Positions 1-9,114 are shown, counted from the stretch's first letter. The stretch: 64,000 nucleotides of DNA from Bradyrhizobium zhengyangense (GCF_022012435.1 NZ_JAKLUA010000012.1:1-64000), one strand, 5' to 3'. Numbers and translations are program-made. Notes: generated by a model not told the origin, from the sequence alone.

Positions 1-438
1 TCCTCGTTCAACGGCGTCAACCTGCTGAACGGCGACCAGCTCAAGCTGGTGTTCGACGAAACCGGCAAGTCGAGCCTGAGCATCACTGGCGTGACCTACA
101 ACTCCAAGGGCCTGGGCCTCGCCGCGTTGACCAGCGGTGTCGACTTCATCGACAACGCCGCGACCAACAAGGTGCTGACCAACCTGAACACGGCTTCGAG
201 CACGCTACGCTCGGAAGCCTCGGCGCTCGGTTCGAACCTGACGATCGTGCAGGTTCGTCAGGACTTCAACAAGAACCTGATCAACGTGCTGCAGACCGGT
301 TCGTCCAACCTGACGCTGGCCGACACCAACGTCGAAGCGGCGAACAGCCAGGCACTGTCGACCCGGCAGTCGATCGCGGTCTCTGCGCTGTCGCTGGCCA
401 ACCAGTCGCAGCAGAGCGTGCTCCAGCTGCTCCGCTAA
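1..438 (+). CDS. fliC: Flagellin, C-terminal part (cut by window start)
   Basis: This is the 3' end of a flagellin, the subunit of the extracellular flagellar filament. The frame is open from base 1. The visible 145 or so residues hold the conserved C-terminal D1/D0 region: a long heptad-like helix, then the ending SQQSVLQLLR typical of flagellins. It differs from the C terminus of the next flagellin at only about nine of 129 positions, so it is one of at least three tandem paralogues. The N-terminal and central domains lie outside the window. A hairpin terminator follows the stop codon. Confidence 0.95.
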   Translation, partial: SSFNGVNLLNGDQLKLVFDETGKSSLSITGVTYNSKGLGLAALTSGVDFIDNAATNKVLTNLNTASSTLRSEASALGSNLTIVQVRQDFNKNLINVLQTGSSNLTLADTNVEAANSQALSTRQSIAVSALSLANQSQQSVLQLLR

Positions 439-465
439 TAGCAGCTCGCATCGCAAGCAAGATCC

Positions 466-497
466 GGCGGCGGGGCTTCGGCTCCGCCGCTTTTTTG
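466..497 (+). terminator. Rho-independent terminator after flagellin 1
   Basis: A GCGGGGC stem with a TTCG loop pairs with GCTCCGC and is followed by six T. The same ATCCGGCGGCGGGGCTT stretch recurs after the second flagellin. Confidence 0.85.
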
Positions 498-771
498 TTC
501 ACCATTGTTCGGCGAACAGCATTCGAGAAGGCGGGGAGCGATCGATAAAGTAACCAGCGGTTATGGTTAATGGAGAGTAAGCGCGCAAAATCGCCAACGA
601 TTTCAGATTGATTGCGAGACCGGCTAGCGCGCCCCGACGGTTTATGGTGAACGGGCGCTTATGAGAGTGAAGTTCGTTTCACCCTTTGTTAGCCATGTCA
701 TCGCACCCTGTGCCGGTCACTCGATCCAGAAGCGATCGAACGAAGACGCGTAAACCAGAAGGGTAAGAGTC

Positions 772-3015
772 ATGTCCGGTATTGTTCTCTCTGCGTCGGT
801 TCGTCAGAACCTGCTGTCTCTCCAGTCCACCGCCGATCTTCTCGCCACCACACAGAACCGTCTGTCGACCGGTAAGAGCGTCAACTCGGCCCTGGACAAT
901 CCCACCAACTTCTTCACCGCACAGTCGCTCGACAATCGCGCCAGTGACATCAACAACCTGCTCGATGGCATCGCCAACGGCGTGCAGGTGCTGCAGGCTG
1001 CCAACACCGGCCTGACCTCGCTGCAGAAGCTGATCGACAGCGCAAAGTCGATCGCCAACCAGGCGCTGCAGACCACTGTCGGCTATTCTTCGAAGTCCAG
1101 CGTTTCGACCACGATCGCCGGCGCGACGGCGGCCGACCTGCGCGGCACCACGAGCTTCGCCAGCGCAGTCGCCAACAGCAACGTGCTGTACAGCGGTGCT
1201 GCGGGTGGTGTGACCGCCGCTACGTCTGGCGCCACGCTGGGCGGCATTTCGGGATCCGACACGGGAACCGTCATCAACGCTGCGACGACTGCGGCCAAGC
1301 TCCTGAACGGCGCGGCTGCGGGCGACGCGAACGCCGGCGTTGCGGCCGGCGACACGCTCACCGTCAACGGCAAGACCGTCACGTTTGCTGCGGGTGACGT
1401 TCCGACCACGATTCCGACCGGCCTGACCCAGGTTGCGGCATCGGCAGGCGTGACCACGGGCAACGTCTTCACCGACACGAGCGGCAATGTCACCGTTTAT
1501 CTCGGTTCGACCACGAAGGCCTCGATCGGCGACGTGCTGACTGCAGTCGACCTTGCCAGCGGAACGCAGAGCAACGTTGCCGGCACCCTCACGCTCAACG
1601 CCGGGCAGACCGCCTCTACCGTCACGGGCGGCGGCGCGCTGAAGCTGCAAAGTACCACCGGTTCCGACCTGAGCGTGACCGGCAAGGCCGACATCCTGAA
1701 GGCCCTCGGTCTCACCAGTGCGACCGGCGCCGGCAATGTCACGGCAACTGCTGCGCGCACCACGAGCTCGACGACCGTGTCGTCGCTTGTTTCGTCGGGT
1801 TCGACGCTGAACGTCGACGGACATGTCATCACCTTCAAGGATGCACCGACGCCTTCTGCGGCTTCACTCGGCGCCACTCAGGGTGTGTCGGGCAACGTCG
1901 TCACCGACGGTAACGGCAACTCGACGGTCTATCTGCAGAACGGCACGATCTCCGACGTTCTGAAGGCTATCGACTTCGCCACGGGCGTGCAGACCTTCAC
2001 GCTCAACGGCAGCGGCAGCGGCACGCTCGCGACCGCCTCGGGCCAGACAGCCTCGTCGATCAACACCTCCGGCCAGCTCAAGATTTCGACCGGAGTCAAT
2101 GCCGATCTGTCGATCACCGGTACCGGCAATGCGCTGTCGGTGTTCGGTCTCGCCGGCAATACCGGCACGGCCTCGGCCTTCACCGCTGCGCGCACCTCTG
2201 GTGTCGGTGGCATCGCCGGCAAGACCCTGACCTTCACCTCCTTCAACGGCGGCACGGCGGTCAACGTCACCTTCGGCGACGGTACCAACGGTACGGTCAA
2301 GACACTCGACCAGCTCAATTCGCAGCTTCAGGCCAACAACCTAGCCGCAACGATCGACGCCAACGGTCAGCTAACCATCACCGCCTCAAACGACTACGCG
2401 TCTTCGACGATTGGCTCGACCGCGGCCGGTGGTGCGATCGGCGGCACGCTGACGTCCGCTCTGACGTTCACGACCGCCTCCACACCGGTCCAGGACGTGG
2501 TGGCGCAGTCGGCCCGCGCCAATCTGGTGTCGCAGTACAACAACATCCTGAATCAGATCGACACGACCTCGGTCGACTCTTCGTTCAACGGTGTCAACCT
2601 GCTGAATGGCGACCAGCTCAAGCTGGTGTTCGACGAGACCGGCAAGTCAAGCCTGAACATCACCGGCGTGACCTACAACTCCAAGGGTCTGGGCCTTGCC
2701 GCGCTGTCTGTCGGTGTCGACTTCATCGACAACGCCGCGACCAACCGGGTGCTGACCAATCTGAACTCGGCCTCGAGCACGCTGCGTTCGGAAGCCTCGG
2801 CTCTCGGTTCGAACCTCTCGGTCGTGCAGATCCGCCAGGACTTCAACAAGAACCTGATCAACGTGCTGCAGACCGGCTCGTCGAATCTGACGCTCGCTGA
2901 CACCAACGTCGAAGCGGCGAACAGCCAGGCGCTGTCCACCCGCCAGTCGATCGCGGTCTCCGCGCTGTCGCTGGCCAACACCTCGCAGCAGAGCGTGCTC
3001 CAGCTGCTTCGCTAA
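772..3015 (+). CDS. fliC: Giant flagellin (747 aa)
   Basis: Filament subunit of the polar (thick) flagellum, exported by the flagellar type III system. The N-terminal D0/D1 helices (residues 1-105) and the C-terminal region (about 575-747) are typical of flagellin. Between them lies an insert of about 470 residues, whereas short flagellins total 270-400 aa. The insert carries two diverged copies of one unit, about residues 192-330 and 342-475, each running TVNGK/NVDGH..TF, then TVYL, DVL.AIDLA, GQTAS and DLS(V/I)TG. A third, shorter beta-rich unit follows (482-565). The low-complexity Gly/Ser/Thr/Ala composition fits a surface-exposed outer domain. Start ATG at 772; no classic strong RBS. Confidence 0.96.
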   Translation: MSGIVLSASVRQNLLSLQSTADLLATTQNRLSTGKSVNSALDNPTNFFTAQSLDNRASDINNLLDGIANGVQVLQAANTGLTSLQKLIDSAKSIANQALQTTVGYSSKSSVSTTIAGATAADLRGTTSFASAVANSNVLYSGAAGGVTAATSGATLGGISGSDTGTVINAATTAAKLLNGAAAGDANAGVAAGDTLTVNGKTVTFAAGDVPTTIPTGLTQVAASAGVTTGNVFTDTSGNVTVYLGSTTKASIGDVLTAVDLASGTQSNVAGTLTLNAGQTASTVTGGGALKLQSTTGSDLSVTGKADILKALGLTSATGAGNVTATAARTTSSTTVSSLVSSGSTLNVDGHVITFKDAPTPSAASLGATQGVSGNVVTDGNGNSTVYLQNGTISDVLKAIDFATGVQTFTLNGSGSGTLATASGQTASSINTSGQLKISTGVNADLSITGTGNALSVFGLAGNTGTASAFTAARTSGVGGIAGKTLTFTSFNGGTAVNVTFGDGTNGTVKTLDQLNSQLQANNLAATIDANGQLTITASNDYASSTIGSTAAGGAIGGTLTSALTFTTASTPVQDVVAQSARANLVSQYNNILNQIDTTSVDSSFNGVNLLNGDQLKLVFDETGKSSLNITGVTYNSKGLGLAALSVGVDFIDNAATNRVLTNLNSASSTLRSEASALGSNLSVVQIRQDFNKNLINVLQTGSSNLTLADTNVEAANSQALSTRQSIAVSALSLANTSQQSVLQLLR

Positions 3016-3044
3016 TAAGAAGCTGAAATTACTCAATAAAATCC

Positions 3045-3077
3045 GGCGGCGGGGCTTTTGCCCCGCTGCTCTTTTTT
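3045..3077 (+). terminator. Rho-independent terminator after flagellin 2
   Basis: GCGGGGC, a TTTT loop and GCCCCGC are followed by a run of T (3071-3076). It is closely similar to the terminator of the first flagellin. Confidence 0.87.
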
Positions 3078-3124
3078 GCGTTCCGAGTTAGGGCAGGGCG
3101 TACACCAGCCATTAACCCTATCCC

Positions 3125-3139
3125 TTAAACCGGCGTTAA
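3125..3139 (+). promoter_or_regulatory. CtrA-type box upstream of flagellin 3
   Basis: TTAA (3125-3128), seven bases, TTAA (3136-3139), followed by CCAT: an exact match to the TTAA-N7-TTAA consensus of the alphaproteobacterial response regulator CtrA. It lies about 95 bases before the flagellin start at 3234. That CtrA binds here is inference. Confidence 0.6.
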
Positions 3140-3233
3140 CCATACTTTAAAGGACAGGTCCTAAAACTGGACAAAAGCCCGCTTCCAGACCCGCGCGGCC
3201 GATTCGTATCCGGTTCAAGAGGAAGACCTGCCA

Positions 3234-5522
3234 ATGTCCAACATCGTTCTCTCGGCGTCAGTTCGCCAGAACCTGTTGTCGCTGCAGTCGACGGCCGACT
3301 TGCTGGCCACGACGCAGGAACGGCTGTCGACCGGCAAGAAGGTCAACACGGCGCTCGACAATCCCACCAACTTCTTCACGGCGCAGGGGTTGGACAACCG
3401 GGCGAGCGACATCAGCAACCTCCTGGACGGTATCAACAACGGTGTGCAGGTGCTCCAGGCGGCGAATACCGGCATCACCTCGCTGCAGAAGCTGATCGAC
3501 TCCGCGAAATCGATCGCCAACCAGGCGCTCCAGACCACGGTCGGCTACTCCACCAAGTCCAACGTCTCGACCACGATCCCGGGCGCGACGCCGGCGGACC
3601 TGCGCGGCACGACCTCGTATGCGAGCGCGACCGCCAACAGCAATGTGCTCTATACGGGCGCGGCCGGCGGCGTCACGCCGGTGACGGCGGCCGCCGCGCT
3701 CGGCGCCTCGCTGGGATCGACCGCCGGCACGTTGACGACCGGTACTGCGGTGAATGCCGCCGACAACAGCACCGCGCTCATCGGTACCGACACGCTGCTC
3801 GGCACCACCACGTCCACCACGTTCAGCACGCCCCCCACAGACGGCGACACCATCACCGTGAACGGCAAGACCGTCACGTTCCGCACCGGTCCCGCGCCAG
3901 CGACGCAGCCGACCGGCTGGGGCCTCAATGCCAGCGGAAGCATCGCCACCGACGGCAACGGCAACTCGATCGTCTATGAGGGAACCGCGGCCGCACCCAA
4001 GGCAACCGTCAACGACGTCCTCAGCGCGATCGACCTTGCCAGCGGCGTCAAGACGGCTACGATCAGCGCCGGCGCGGCCACGATCGCGACCAGCGGCGCG
4101 ACTGTCGGTACGCTGCAGACGCCGTCCTCCATCACCGCCGGCGTGGTCACGCTGAAGAGCTCAACCGGCGCTGACCTGAGCGTGACGGGCAACGCCGACT
4201 TCCTCCACGCCCTCGGCCTGACGGCCGCGACCGGCGCGGGCAATGCCAGCGTGAGCGCAAGCCGGTCGACGACCGCGGGCTCGCTCGGCACGCTGGTCCA
4301 GGACGGCTCGACGCTGAACGTCGACGGCCACACCATCACCTTCAAGAACGCGCAGACGCCGCAATCGGCAGCGAGCGTGCCCACCGGCTACGGGGTCAAC
4401 GGCAACGTCGTCACCGACGGCAACGGCAACTCGACGGTCTATCTGCAGAGCGCGAACCTGACCGACCTGCTCAACTCGATCGACCTTGCGACCGGCGTGA
4501 AGACCGCCAGCCTCTTCAACGGCGCAGCGACGATCAGCACCACGTCGGGGCAGATCCCGTCGTCGGTGAACTCCAGCGGCCAGCTCTCGATCTCGACCGG
4601 CATCAACGCCGACCTCTCGATCACCGGCACCGGCAACGCGCTCAGCGCCTTCGGTCTCAGCGGCAACACCGGAACGGCGACCGCGTTCAGCGCGGACCGC
4701 AAGTCCGGTGTCGGTGGCGTCAGCGGCAAGACCCTGACCTTCACCTCCTTCAACGGTGGCACGCCTGTCAACGTCACCTTCGGCGACGGCACCAACGGTA
4801 CGGTCAAGACGCTCGACCAGCTCAACGTCCAGCTTCAGGCGAACCACCTGACGGCGACGATCGATGCCAACGGCGTGTTGACGGTGACCACCGTCAACGA
4901 ATACGCATCCTCGACCCTCGGCTCGTCCACCGCGGGCGGCACGGTCGGCGGCACGCTCACCGGCGTGCTCGCCTTCACCACTGCGCAGCCGCCGGTGCAG
5001 GATCCCGTGGCGCAGACCGCGCGTTCGAGCCTGGTCAGTCAGTTCAACAACATCCTGGCGCAGATCGACACGACCTCGCAGGACTCATCCTTCAACGGCG
5101 TCAACCTCTTGAATGGCGACACGCTGAAGCTGGTGTTCAACGAGACCGGCAGCTCCACGCTCGGCATCAACGGCGTGGTGTTCAACGCGGCGGGTCTCGG
5201 CCTTAGCAATCTCGTGCCCGGCACCGACTTCATCGACAACGGCGCGACCAACAAGGTGCTGCAGAGCCTGAACGCGGCCTCGAGCACGCTGCGCTCGGAA
5301 GGGTCGTCGCTCGGTTCGAACCTGTCGATCGTGCAGGTGCGCCAGGACTTCTCGAAGAACCTGATCAACGTGCTGCAGACCGGCTCGTCCAACCTGACGC
5401 TCGCCGACACCAATGAGGAAGCGGCCAACAGCCAGGCGCTGTCGACCCGCCAGTCGATCGCGGTCTCCGCGCTGTCGCTGGCCAACCAGTCGCAGCAGAG
5501 CGTGCTGCAGCTGCTCCGCTAA
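3234..5522 (+). CDS. fliC: Giant flagellin (762 aa)
   Basis: Third tandem flagellin of the array. The N terminus (MSNIVLSASVRQNLLSLQST) is nearly the same as in the upstream copy, as is the end (SQQSVLQLLR). The central insert again has two copies of the TVNGK...TVYL...DVL.AIDLA...DLS(V/I)TG unit and one TLTFTSFNGGT unit; the first unit is longer and more diverged than in its neighbour. The conserved ends with variable middles fit duplication followed by divergence of the surface-exposed part. ATG at 3234 follows AGGAAGACC. It ends in a hairpin terminator and is followed by flaF. Confidence 0.96.
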   Translation: MSNIVLSASVRQNLLSLQSTADLLATTQERLSTGKKVNTALDNPTNFFTAQGLDNRASDISNLLDGINNGVQVLQAANTGITSLQKLIDSAKSIANQALQTTVGYSTKSNVSTTIPGATPADLRGTTSYASATANSNVLYTGAAGGVTPVTAAAALGASLGSTAGTLTTGTAVNAADNSTALIGTDTLLGTTTSTTFSTPPTDGDTITVNGKTVTFRTGPAPATQPTGWGLNASGSIATDGNGNSIVYEGTAAAPKATVNDVLSAIDLASGVKTATISAGAATIATSGATVGTLQTPSSITAGVVTLKSSTGADLSVTGNADFLHALGLTAATGAGNASVSASRSTTAGSLGTLVQDGSTLNVDGHTITFKNAQTPQSAASVPTGYGVNGNVVTDGNGNSTVYLQSANLTDLLNSIDLATGVKTASLFNGAATISTTSGQIPSSVNSSGQLSISTGINADLSITGTGNALSAFGLSGNTGTATAFSADRKSGVGGVSGKTLTFTSFNGGTPVNVTFGDGTNGTVKTLDQLNVQLQANHLTATIDANGVLTVTTVNEYASSTLGSSTAGGTVGGTLTGVLAFTTAQPPVQDPVAQTARSSLVSQFNNILAQIDTTSQDSSFNGVNLLNGDTLKLVFNETGSSTLGINGVVFNAAGLGLSNLVPGTDFIDNGATNKVLQSLNAASSTLRSEGSSLGSNLSIVQVRQDFSKNLINVLQTGSSNLTLADTNEEAANSQALSTRQSIAVSALSLANQSQQSVLQLLR

Positions 5523-5554
5523 TCCGCGAACGCAAGAACGAAGCTTGAGACGGC

Positions 5555-5585
5555 GCGGCGGGGCTAATGCTCCGCCGCTCTTTTG
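5555..5585 (+). terminator. Rho-independent terminator after flagellin 3
   Basis: CGGCGGGGC, a TAAT loop and GCTCCGCCG are followed by CTCTTTT. Third member of the same terminator type in the flagellin array. Confidence 0.8.
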
Positions 5586-5815
5586 AGGGAGTTCGCTAAG
5601 ACAAGATTAGCCGCGATCGATGCGCATGATGCAGTGCAAGTTTACAGCTTGCGTCTCGCGCATTTATCCTCGCGCTCACAAGGACGCCGCGACCCGTAAT
5701 AATCCGGAGTCCTTCCAGGCGCACATGTAAGCAAATCTTAAGCGCTACTGCATAGGGTTGGGAAAGAAATCCTTAAGTCCGTTCAACGGGCTAGGAAGCT
5801 TCCAAGGTGTGATTG

Positions 5816-6184
5816 ATGTCGAATTCCGCTGCCTCGGCCTACGCGCGTGTTGCAACGACCACTGCATCTCCTCGCGACATCGAGGCGCAGACTCTGTTGA
5901 AGGCCGCCAACAAGCTCCAGGACGCGGTCAATGCCGCCGATCCGTTCAGCGAGCAGACTACGCAGGCGCTGCTGTTCAATCGCAAGCTCTGGACCATTTT
6001 CCTCAGCGAGGCGATGCGCGACAACAACCCGCAGCCGCTCGACGTCAGGCAGAAGATCGCCAACATCAGCGTGTTCGTGTTGAGCCAGACCGCGGCGCTG
6101 CAGATGAGCCCGCAGTTCGATCACTTCCGTCCGCTGATCGAGATCAACCGCAACATCGCTGCCGGTCTGTCCGGCCGGCCGTGA
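5816..6184 (+). CDS. flaF: FlaF flagellar biosynthesis regulator
   Basis: A 122-aa protein of the FlaF family, alphaproteobacterial factors needed for flagellin synthesis or secretion (in Caulobacter FlaF acts with the flagellin mRNA regulator FlbT). Family features seen: AYARV near the N terminus, the ...AALFNRKLWTIF-type core at about residues 55-65 and the helix ISVFVLSQT. ATG at 5816 is chosen; the TTG three bases earlier is a possible alternative. It sits directly after the flagellins as usual, but flbT, its common partner, is not next to it here. Confidence 0.88.
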   Translation: MSNSAASAYARVATTTASPRDIEAQTLLKAANKLQDAVNAADPFSEQTTQALLFNRKLWTIFLSEAMRDNNPQPLDVRQKIANISVFVLSQTAALQMSPQFDHFRPLIEINRNIAAGLSGRP

Positions 6185-6193
6185 CGGAGAGCC

Positions 6194-6565
6194 ATGATGT
6201 CGGACATCATGAGCATCCTGTCGACCGCCTATAAGTCGAGCTCGCTTTCGAGCACCTCGGGCTCGTCCAAATACGTTCCGGTCGATTCGCAGCTCTATCA
6301 GGGCAACTGGAGCGGCACCTACTCTGACGGCAAGACATTCTCGCTCAATATCTCGCAGGTCGACGGGTTCCGCGCGCAGATCCACTACCAGAGCGGCGGG
6401 ACCTCGCAATACCAGCAGGTGCTGATCAAGGATTCCTCGTTCCGCTTCGGCAATACGAAGTTCACGCTGACGAAATCAGGCGTGGCGCAGATCAAGAACG
6501 TCGTCACCGATCCTGCAACAGGCTCGAGCTATCTCGACACCGCCCAGGCCACGCTCGACAGCTGA
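6194..6565 (+). CDS. Small unknown protein downstream of flaF
   Basis: A 123-aa protein with no family I recognise. Double ATG at 6194/6197 after GGAGAG. The first 30 residues are Ser-rich and helical; the rest (about 35-123) is rich in beta-type alternation with aromatic and Gly residues (YQGNWSGTYSDGKTFSLNI), which suggests a small beta sandwich or barrel. There is no signal peptide or membrane segment. It begins nine bases after flaF stops, so it is probably co-transcribed and tied to flagellin handling. It is not FlbT, although it stands where flbT often stands. Confidence 0.75.
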   Translation: MMSDIMSILSTAYKSSSLSSTSGSSKYVPVDSQLYQGNWSGTYSDGKTFSLNISQVDGFRAQIHYQSGGTSQYQQVLIKDSSFRFGNTKFTLTKSGVAQIKNVVTDPATGSSYLDTAQATLDS

Positions 6566-6575
6566 TCGACAGGCG

Positions 6576-6935
6576 CTAAGCGCTGAGGTCCGTGTTGAGC
6601 GGACGCGAGGGCTCCGACTTCAAATCCAGTGCGTGGAAATAGGCTCGCCGGCGCAGGATCGCCTCGTCGGGAAATTGATTGACCACTGCGTCGGTCTTTT
6701 CGTTGACGACCTGGAAAACCATGGATGCAGCCGCCTGGTCGAACACGACCTGGCGCGAGATGTTCGCGTTGCTCTGCAGATCATTGCTCGCAGGCGCGCT
6801 CGTATCGCTTGCGGCGACCGTCTGGCGCACCGGCAAATCGGTTTGCACGGCATCGTTCGCCGCCGAATTCGACGTCGCGACGATCTGTACGGGGGCCGGG
6901 ATCCCCACCGGCCTGATGCTGAAATCTGTACTCAT
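6576..6935 (-). CDS. FlaG-like flagellar protein
   Basis: A 119-aa protein. Its C-terminal half (VFQVVNEKTDAVVNQFPDEAILRRRAY) resembles the FlaG domain, in which FxVxxxTxxVVxQIP(D/E)E is the hallmark. FlaG proteins affect filament length in other bacteria; the exact role is unclear. The N-terminal 60 residues are low complexity (Ala, Ser, Asn, Gln). The ATG at 6935 has a strong AGGAGG five bases upstream. It ends ten bases from the convergent gene on the plus strand. Confidence 0.7.
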   Translation of the reverse strand: MSTDFSIRPVGIPAPVQIVATSNSAANDAVQTDLPVRQTVAASDTSAPASNDLQSNANISRQVVFDQAAASMVFQVVNEKTDAVVNQFPDEAILRRRAYFHALDLKSEPSRPLNTDLSA

Positions 6936-7033
6936 GGCAGCCTCCTGGTTGCCTCGCGTGAGTCAAATCCCAACCCCTCTCAATACGCAACCATGGAACA
7001 ACAGGATTGAATACCCGGTAAGGAAACGTGCCT

Positions 7034-7065
7034 AACCGCGCGACGCTTTTGCCGCGCGGTTTTTC
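7034..7065 (+). terminator. Hairpin with T-run, plus orientation
   Basis: ACCGCGCG pairs with CGCGCGGT around a T-rich loop and is followed by TTTTTCG on the plus strand. There is no plus-strand gene directly upstream; it lies between two minus-strand genes, so its role is uncertain. Confidence 0.55.
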
Positions 7066-7094
7066 GTAAAATTTGAAGTGGTTTTGGTGTGTGC

Positions 7095-7592
7095 CTAGAG
7101 CGTGCGGCTAACCGCGAGCGGCGTGATGTGACGCGGGCCTGGCGTGGCACGGCGGCCCGCCGCGGTATAGGTGTTCGGCACGTTGCGCTTCTGGATCTCG
7201 GTGTTGACGCCGCGCACGACGCTTTCCGAGACCGCATGCGCGGTCGCGAGCACGGTGAGGTTGACCTGGAGCATGGCGCGGAAGGCGTCGTGATGCCGGT
7301 GCAGGGTCGACAGCAGCTCGGGCGCCGATTTTGCAAGCTTGTCCTGGTTCGCCTTCAGCTGGCCGACGGCGACGACATAGCGCCGCGACAGCTCCTGCTT
7401 CTTGCCTTCCATCATCATGGCCTCGCGGACCTTGCCGGCGCGGACCAGTTCGGTCTCGCGCTCGATCAGGCCGAGCAGGGCGTTCATCGCATCCATCAGA
7501 TCTTCGGCGAGCTTGCGCGCCTCGGCGCTGCCTGGCGTGTTGCTCGGGCGCTGCGCGGGCATCGGCTGACGTGACGCGTTGAAGTGGTTCAT
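7095..7592 (-). CDS. FlgN-like flagellar export chaperone
   Basis: A 165-aa mostly helical protein starting at ATG 7592 (MNHFNASRQ). Residues 20-130 form long amphipathic helices with ALLGLIERETELVRAGK and KKQELSRRY, the pattern of FlgN/FliT-type chaperones that hold hook-filament junction proteins before export. A longer in-frame extension overlaps flgJ and is not used. It starts 11 bases after the flgJ-like gene and is the last gene of a flgI-flgJ-flgN run. The family call rests on helix pattern and context, not on a strict motif. Confidence 0.7.
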   Translation of the reverse strand: MNHFNASRQPMPAQRPSNTPGSAEARKLAEDLMDAMNALLGLIERETELVRAGKVREAMMMEGKKQELSRRYVVAVGQLKANQDKLAKSAPELLSTLHRHHDAFRAMLQVNLTVLATAHAVSESVVRGVNTEIQKRNVPNTYTAAGRRATPGPRHITPLAVSRTL

Positions 7593-7603
7593 CTCGTTTG
7601 ACC

Positions 7604-7990
7604 TTATGCCGTACGAAGAGTGGTTTTGGCCTGCTGCATGATCAGGGTACGGTAGACGTCGCGGGCGACGCCGACGCCACCGGCGCTGGCGAAGTTCTTG
7701 GAATATTGCTCGGTCAGCATCGAGCGCCACACGCCGGTACCCGGCGTGTCGCCGAACGGACCTTCGCCCTTCAGGCCCGAGGTCATCTGCGCGAACATGC
7801 TGTTGAGGAACATGCCTTCGAAATCGGTGGCGGTCTTCTGCGCCTTGGCCTGCTGCTGCGGCGAGACCTTCTGAAGCGCTGCGGCAAGCTCGAAGTCGGG
7901 CCGGCCGTTACGGCTTTCCACCGAGAAGGCTGGGTTCGGGGATAGGGTGGCGGTGGCGAGATGCGCAGAGTTGATCATGCCGGTCTGCAT
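7604..7990 (-). CDS. flgJ: FlgJ-like rod-binding protein
   Basis: A 128-aa protein equal to the N-terminal rod-binding domain of FlgJ, without the muramidase domain of the enterobacterial protein, as is usual in alphaproteobacteria. Key stretch at about residues 48-65: KTATDFEGMFLNSMFAQM; the C terminus has GVWRSMLTEQYSKNFA and an ending helix. It caps the growing rod in the periplasm. The ATG at 7990 overlaps the flgI stop as TGATG, so translation is probably coupled. Confidence 0.87.
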   Translation of the reverse strand: MQTGMINSAHLATATLSPNPAFSVESRNGRPDFELAAALQKVSPQQQAKAQKTATDFEGMFLNSMFAQMTSGLKGEGPFGDTPGTGVWRSMLTEQYSKNFASAGGVGVARDVYRTLIMQQAKTTLRTA

Positions 7991-9114
7991 CACATCACCT
8001 CGATGTCGGCTTCAATTGCGCCGGCGGCCTTGATCGCCTGCAGGATGCTGATGAGGTCGCGCGGGCCGATGCCGAGGCCGTTGAGTCCGTCGACGAGCTG
8101 TTGCAGCGAGACGCCGTCCTTGACGACGGCGAACTTCTTGCCGTCCTCGGTGACGCCGACGCTGGAGCGTGGCGTGACCACGGTCCGGCCCCGCGACAGC
8201 GGGTTGGGCTGGCTCACTTGCGGACTCTCGGAGATCGTGACCGTGAGATTGCCTTGCGCGACCGCGACGGTGGCGACGCGAACGTCGCGGCCCATCACGA
8301 TGATGCCGGAGCGCTCGTCGATGACGATCTTGGCGGCGAGGTCCGGATCGACCTGAAGCTGCTCGATCTCGGTCAGGAAGGCGACCACATTGCCCTTGAA
8401 CTCCGGCGGGATCGTCAGCTGCACAGTCGAGGGATCGATCGGCTCGGCGCTCTTGACGCCGAGATAGTCGTTGATCGCGGCCGCAATGCGTTTGGCGGTG
8501 GTGAAGTCGGCGTTGCGCAGCGCGAGCCGTACGTTCGGCAGACGATTGAGCGCAAACTCGATCTCGCGTTCGATGATGGCGCCGTTGGCGATGCGGCCCA
8601 CGGTCGGCACGCCGCGCACGATCTTGGCCGCTTCGCCTTCGGCCTGGAAGCCGGAGATCGCGAGCGAGCCCTGCGCGACCGCGTAGACGTTGCCGTCGGC
8701 GCCGAGCAGGGGGGTGACGAGCAGGGTACCGCCGCGCAGATCCTTGGCATCGCCAAGGGCGGAGACGGTGACGTCCATGCGCGTGCCTTGCGTGGCGAAG
8801 GCCGGCAGGTTGCCGGTCACCATCACGGCGGCGACGTTGCCGGTACGGATCGTGGCGCCGCGGATGTTGACGCCCATGCGTTCCAGCATCGCTTGCAGCG
8901 ACTGCTTGGTGAAGGGGATGTTGTTGAGGGTATCGCCGGTGCCGTTGAGGCCGACGACGAGGCCGTAGCCGATCAACTGGTTCTGCCGCACGCCTTCGAT
9001 ATTGGCGAGATCCTTGATGCGTGAGGTCGCGTTCGCGGACGCGACCGAAAGCGCCAGCGCCGACAGCGCGGCACAGGCCACCCCAAAAATCCTCACCCAA
9101 CGAACGCCTGGCAT
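7990..9114 (-). CDS. flgI: Flagellar P-ring protein FlgI
   Basis: Forms the periplasmic P-ring around the rod. With ATG 9114 it has 374 aa, the normal family length; a GTG/ATG further upstream would add 21 residues before the signal peptide. Residues 1-29 are a Sec signal ending ANA. The mature part begins SRIKDLANIEGVRQNQLIGYGLVVGLNGTGD, the family hallmark, with GGTLLVTPLLGADG and a C-terminal PRDLISILQAIKAAGAIEADIEVM. GGGGAG lies upstream of the start. The next flgFGAH genes normally linked to flgI lie 15 kb away. Confidence 0.96.
   Translation of the reverse strand: MPGVRWVRIFGVACAALSALALSVASANATSRIKDLANIEGVRQNQLIGYGLVVGLNGTGDTLNNIPFTKQSLQAMLERMGVNIRGATIRTGNVAAVMVTGNLPAFATQGTRMDVTVSALGDAKDLRGGTLLVTPLLGADGNVYAVAQGSLAISGFQAEGEAAKIVRGVPTVGRIANGAIIEREIEFALNRLPNVRLALRNADFTTAKRIAAAINDYLGVKSAEPIDPSTVQLTIPPEFKGNVVAFLTEIEQLQVDPDLAAKIVIDERSGIIVMGRDVRVATVAVAQGNLTVTISESPQVSQPNPLSRGRTVVTPRSSVGVTEDGKKFAVVKDGVSLQQLVDGLNGLGIGPRDLISILQAIKAAGAIEADIEVM

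Noticed and set aside
679..1824. Long minus-strand frames opposite the flagellins
   Set aside because: Arg/Gly-rich shadow frames produced by the GC-rich codon pattern of the flagellin genes on the other strand.
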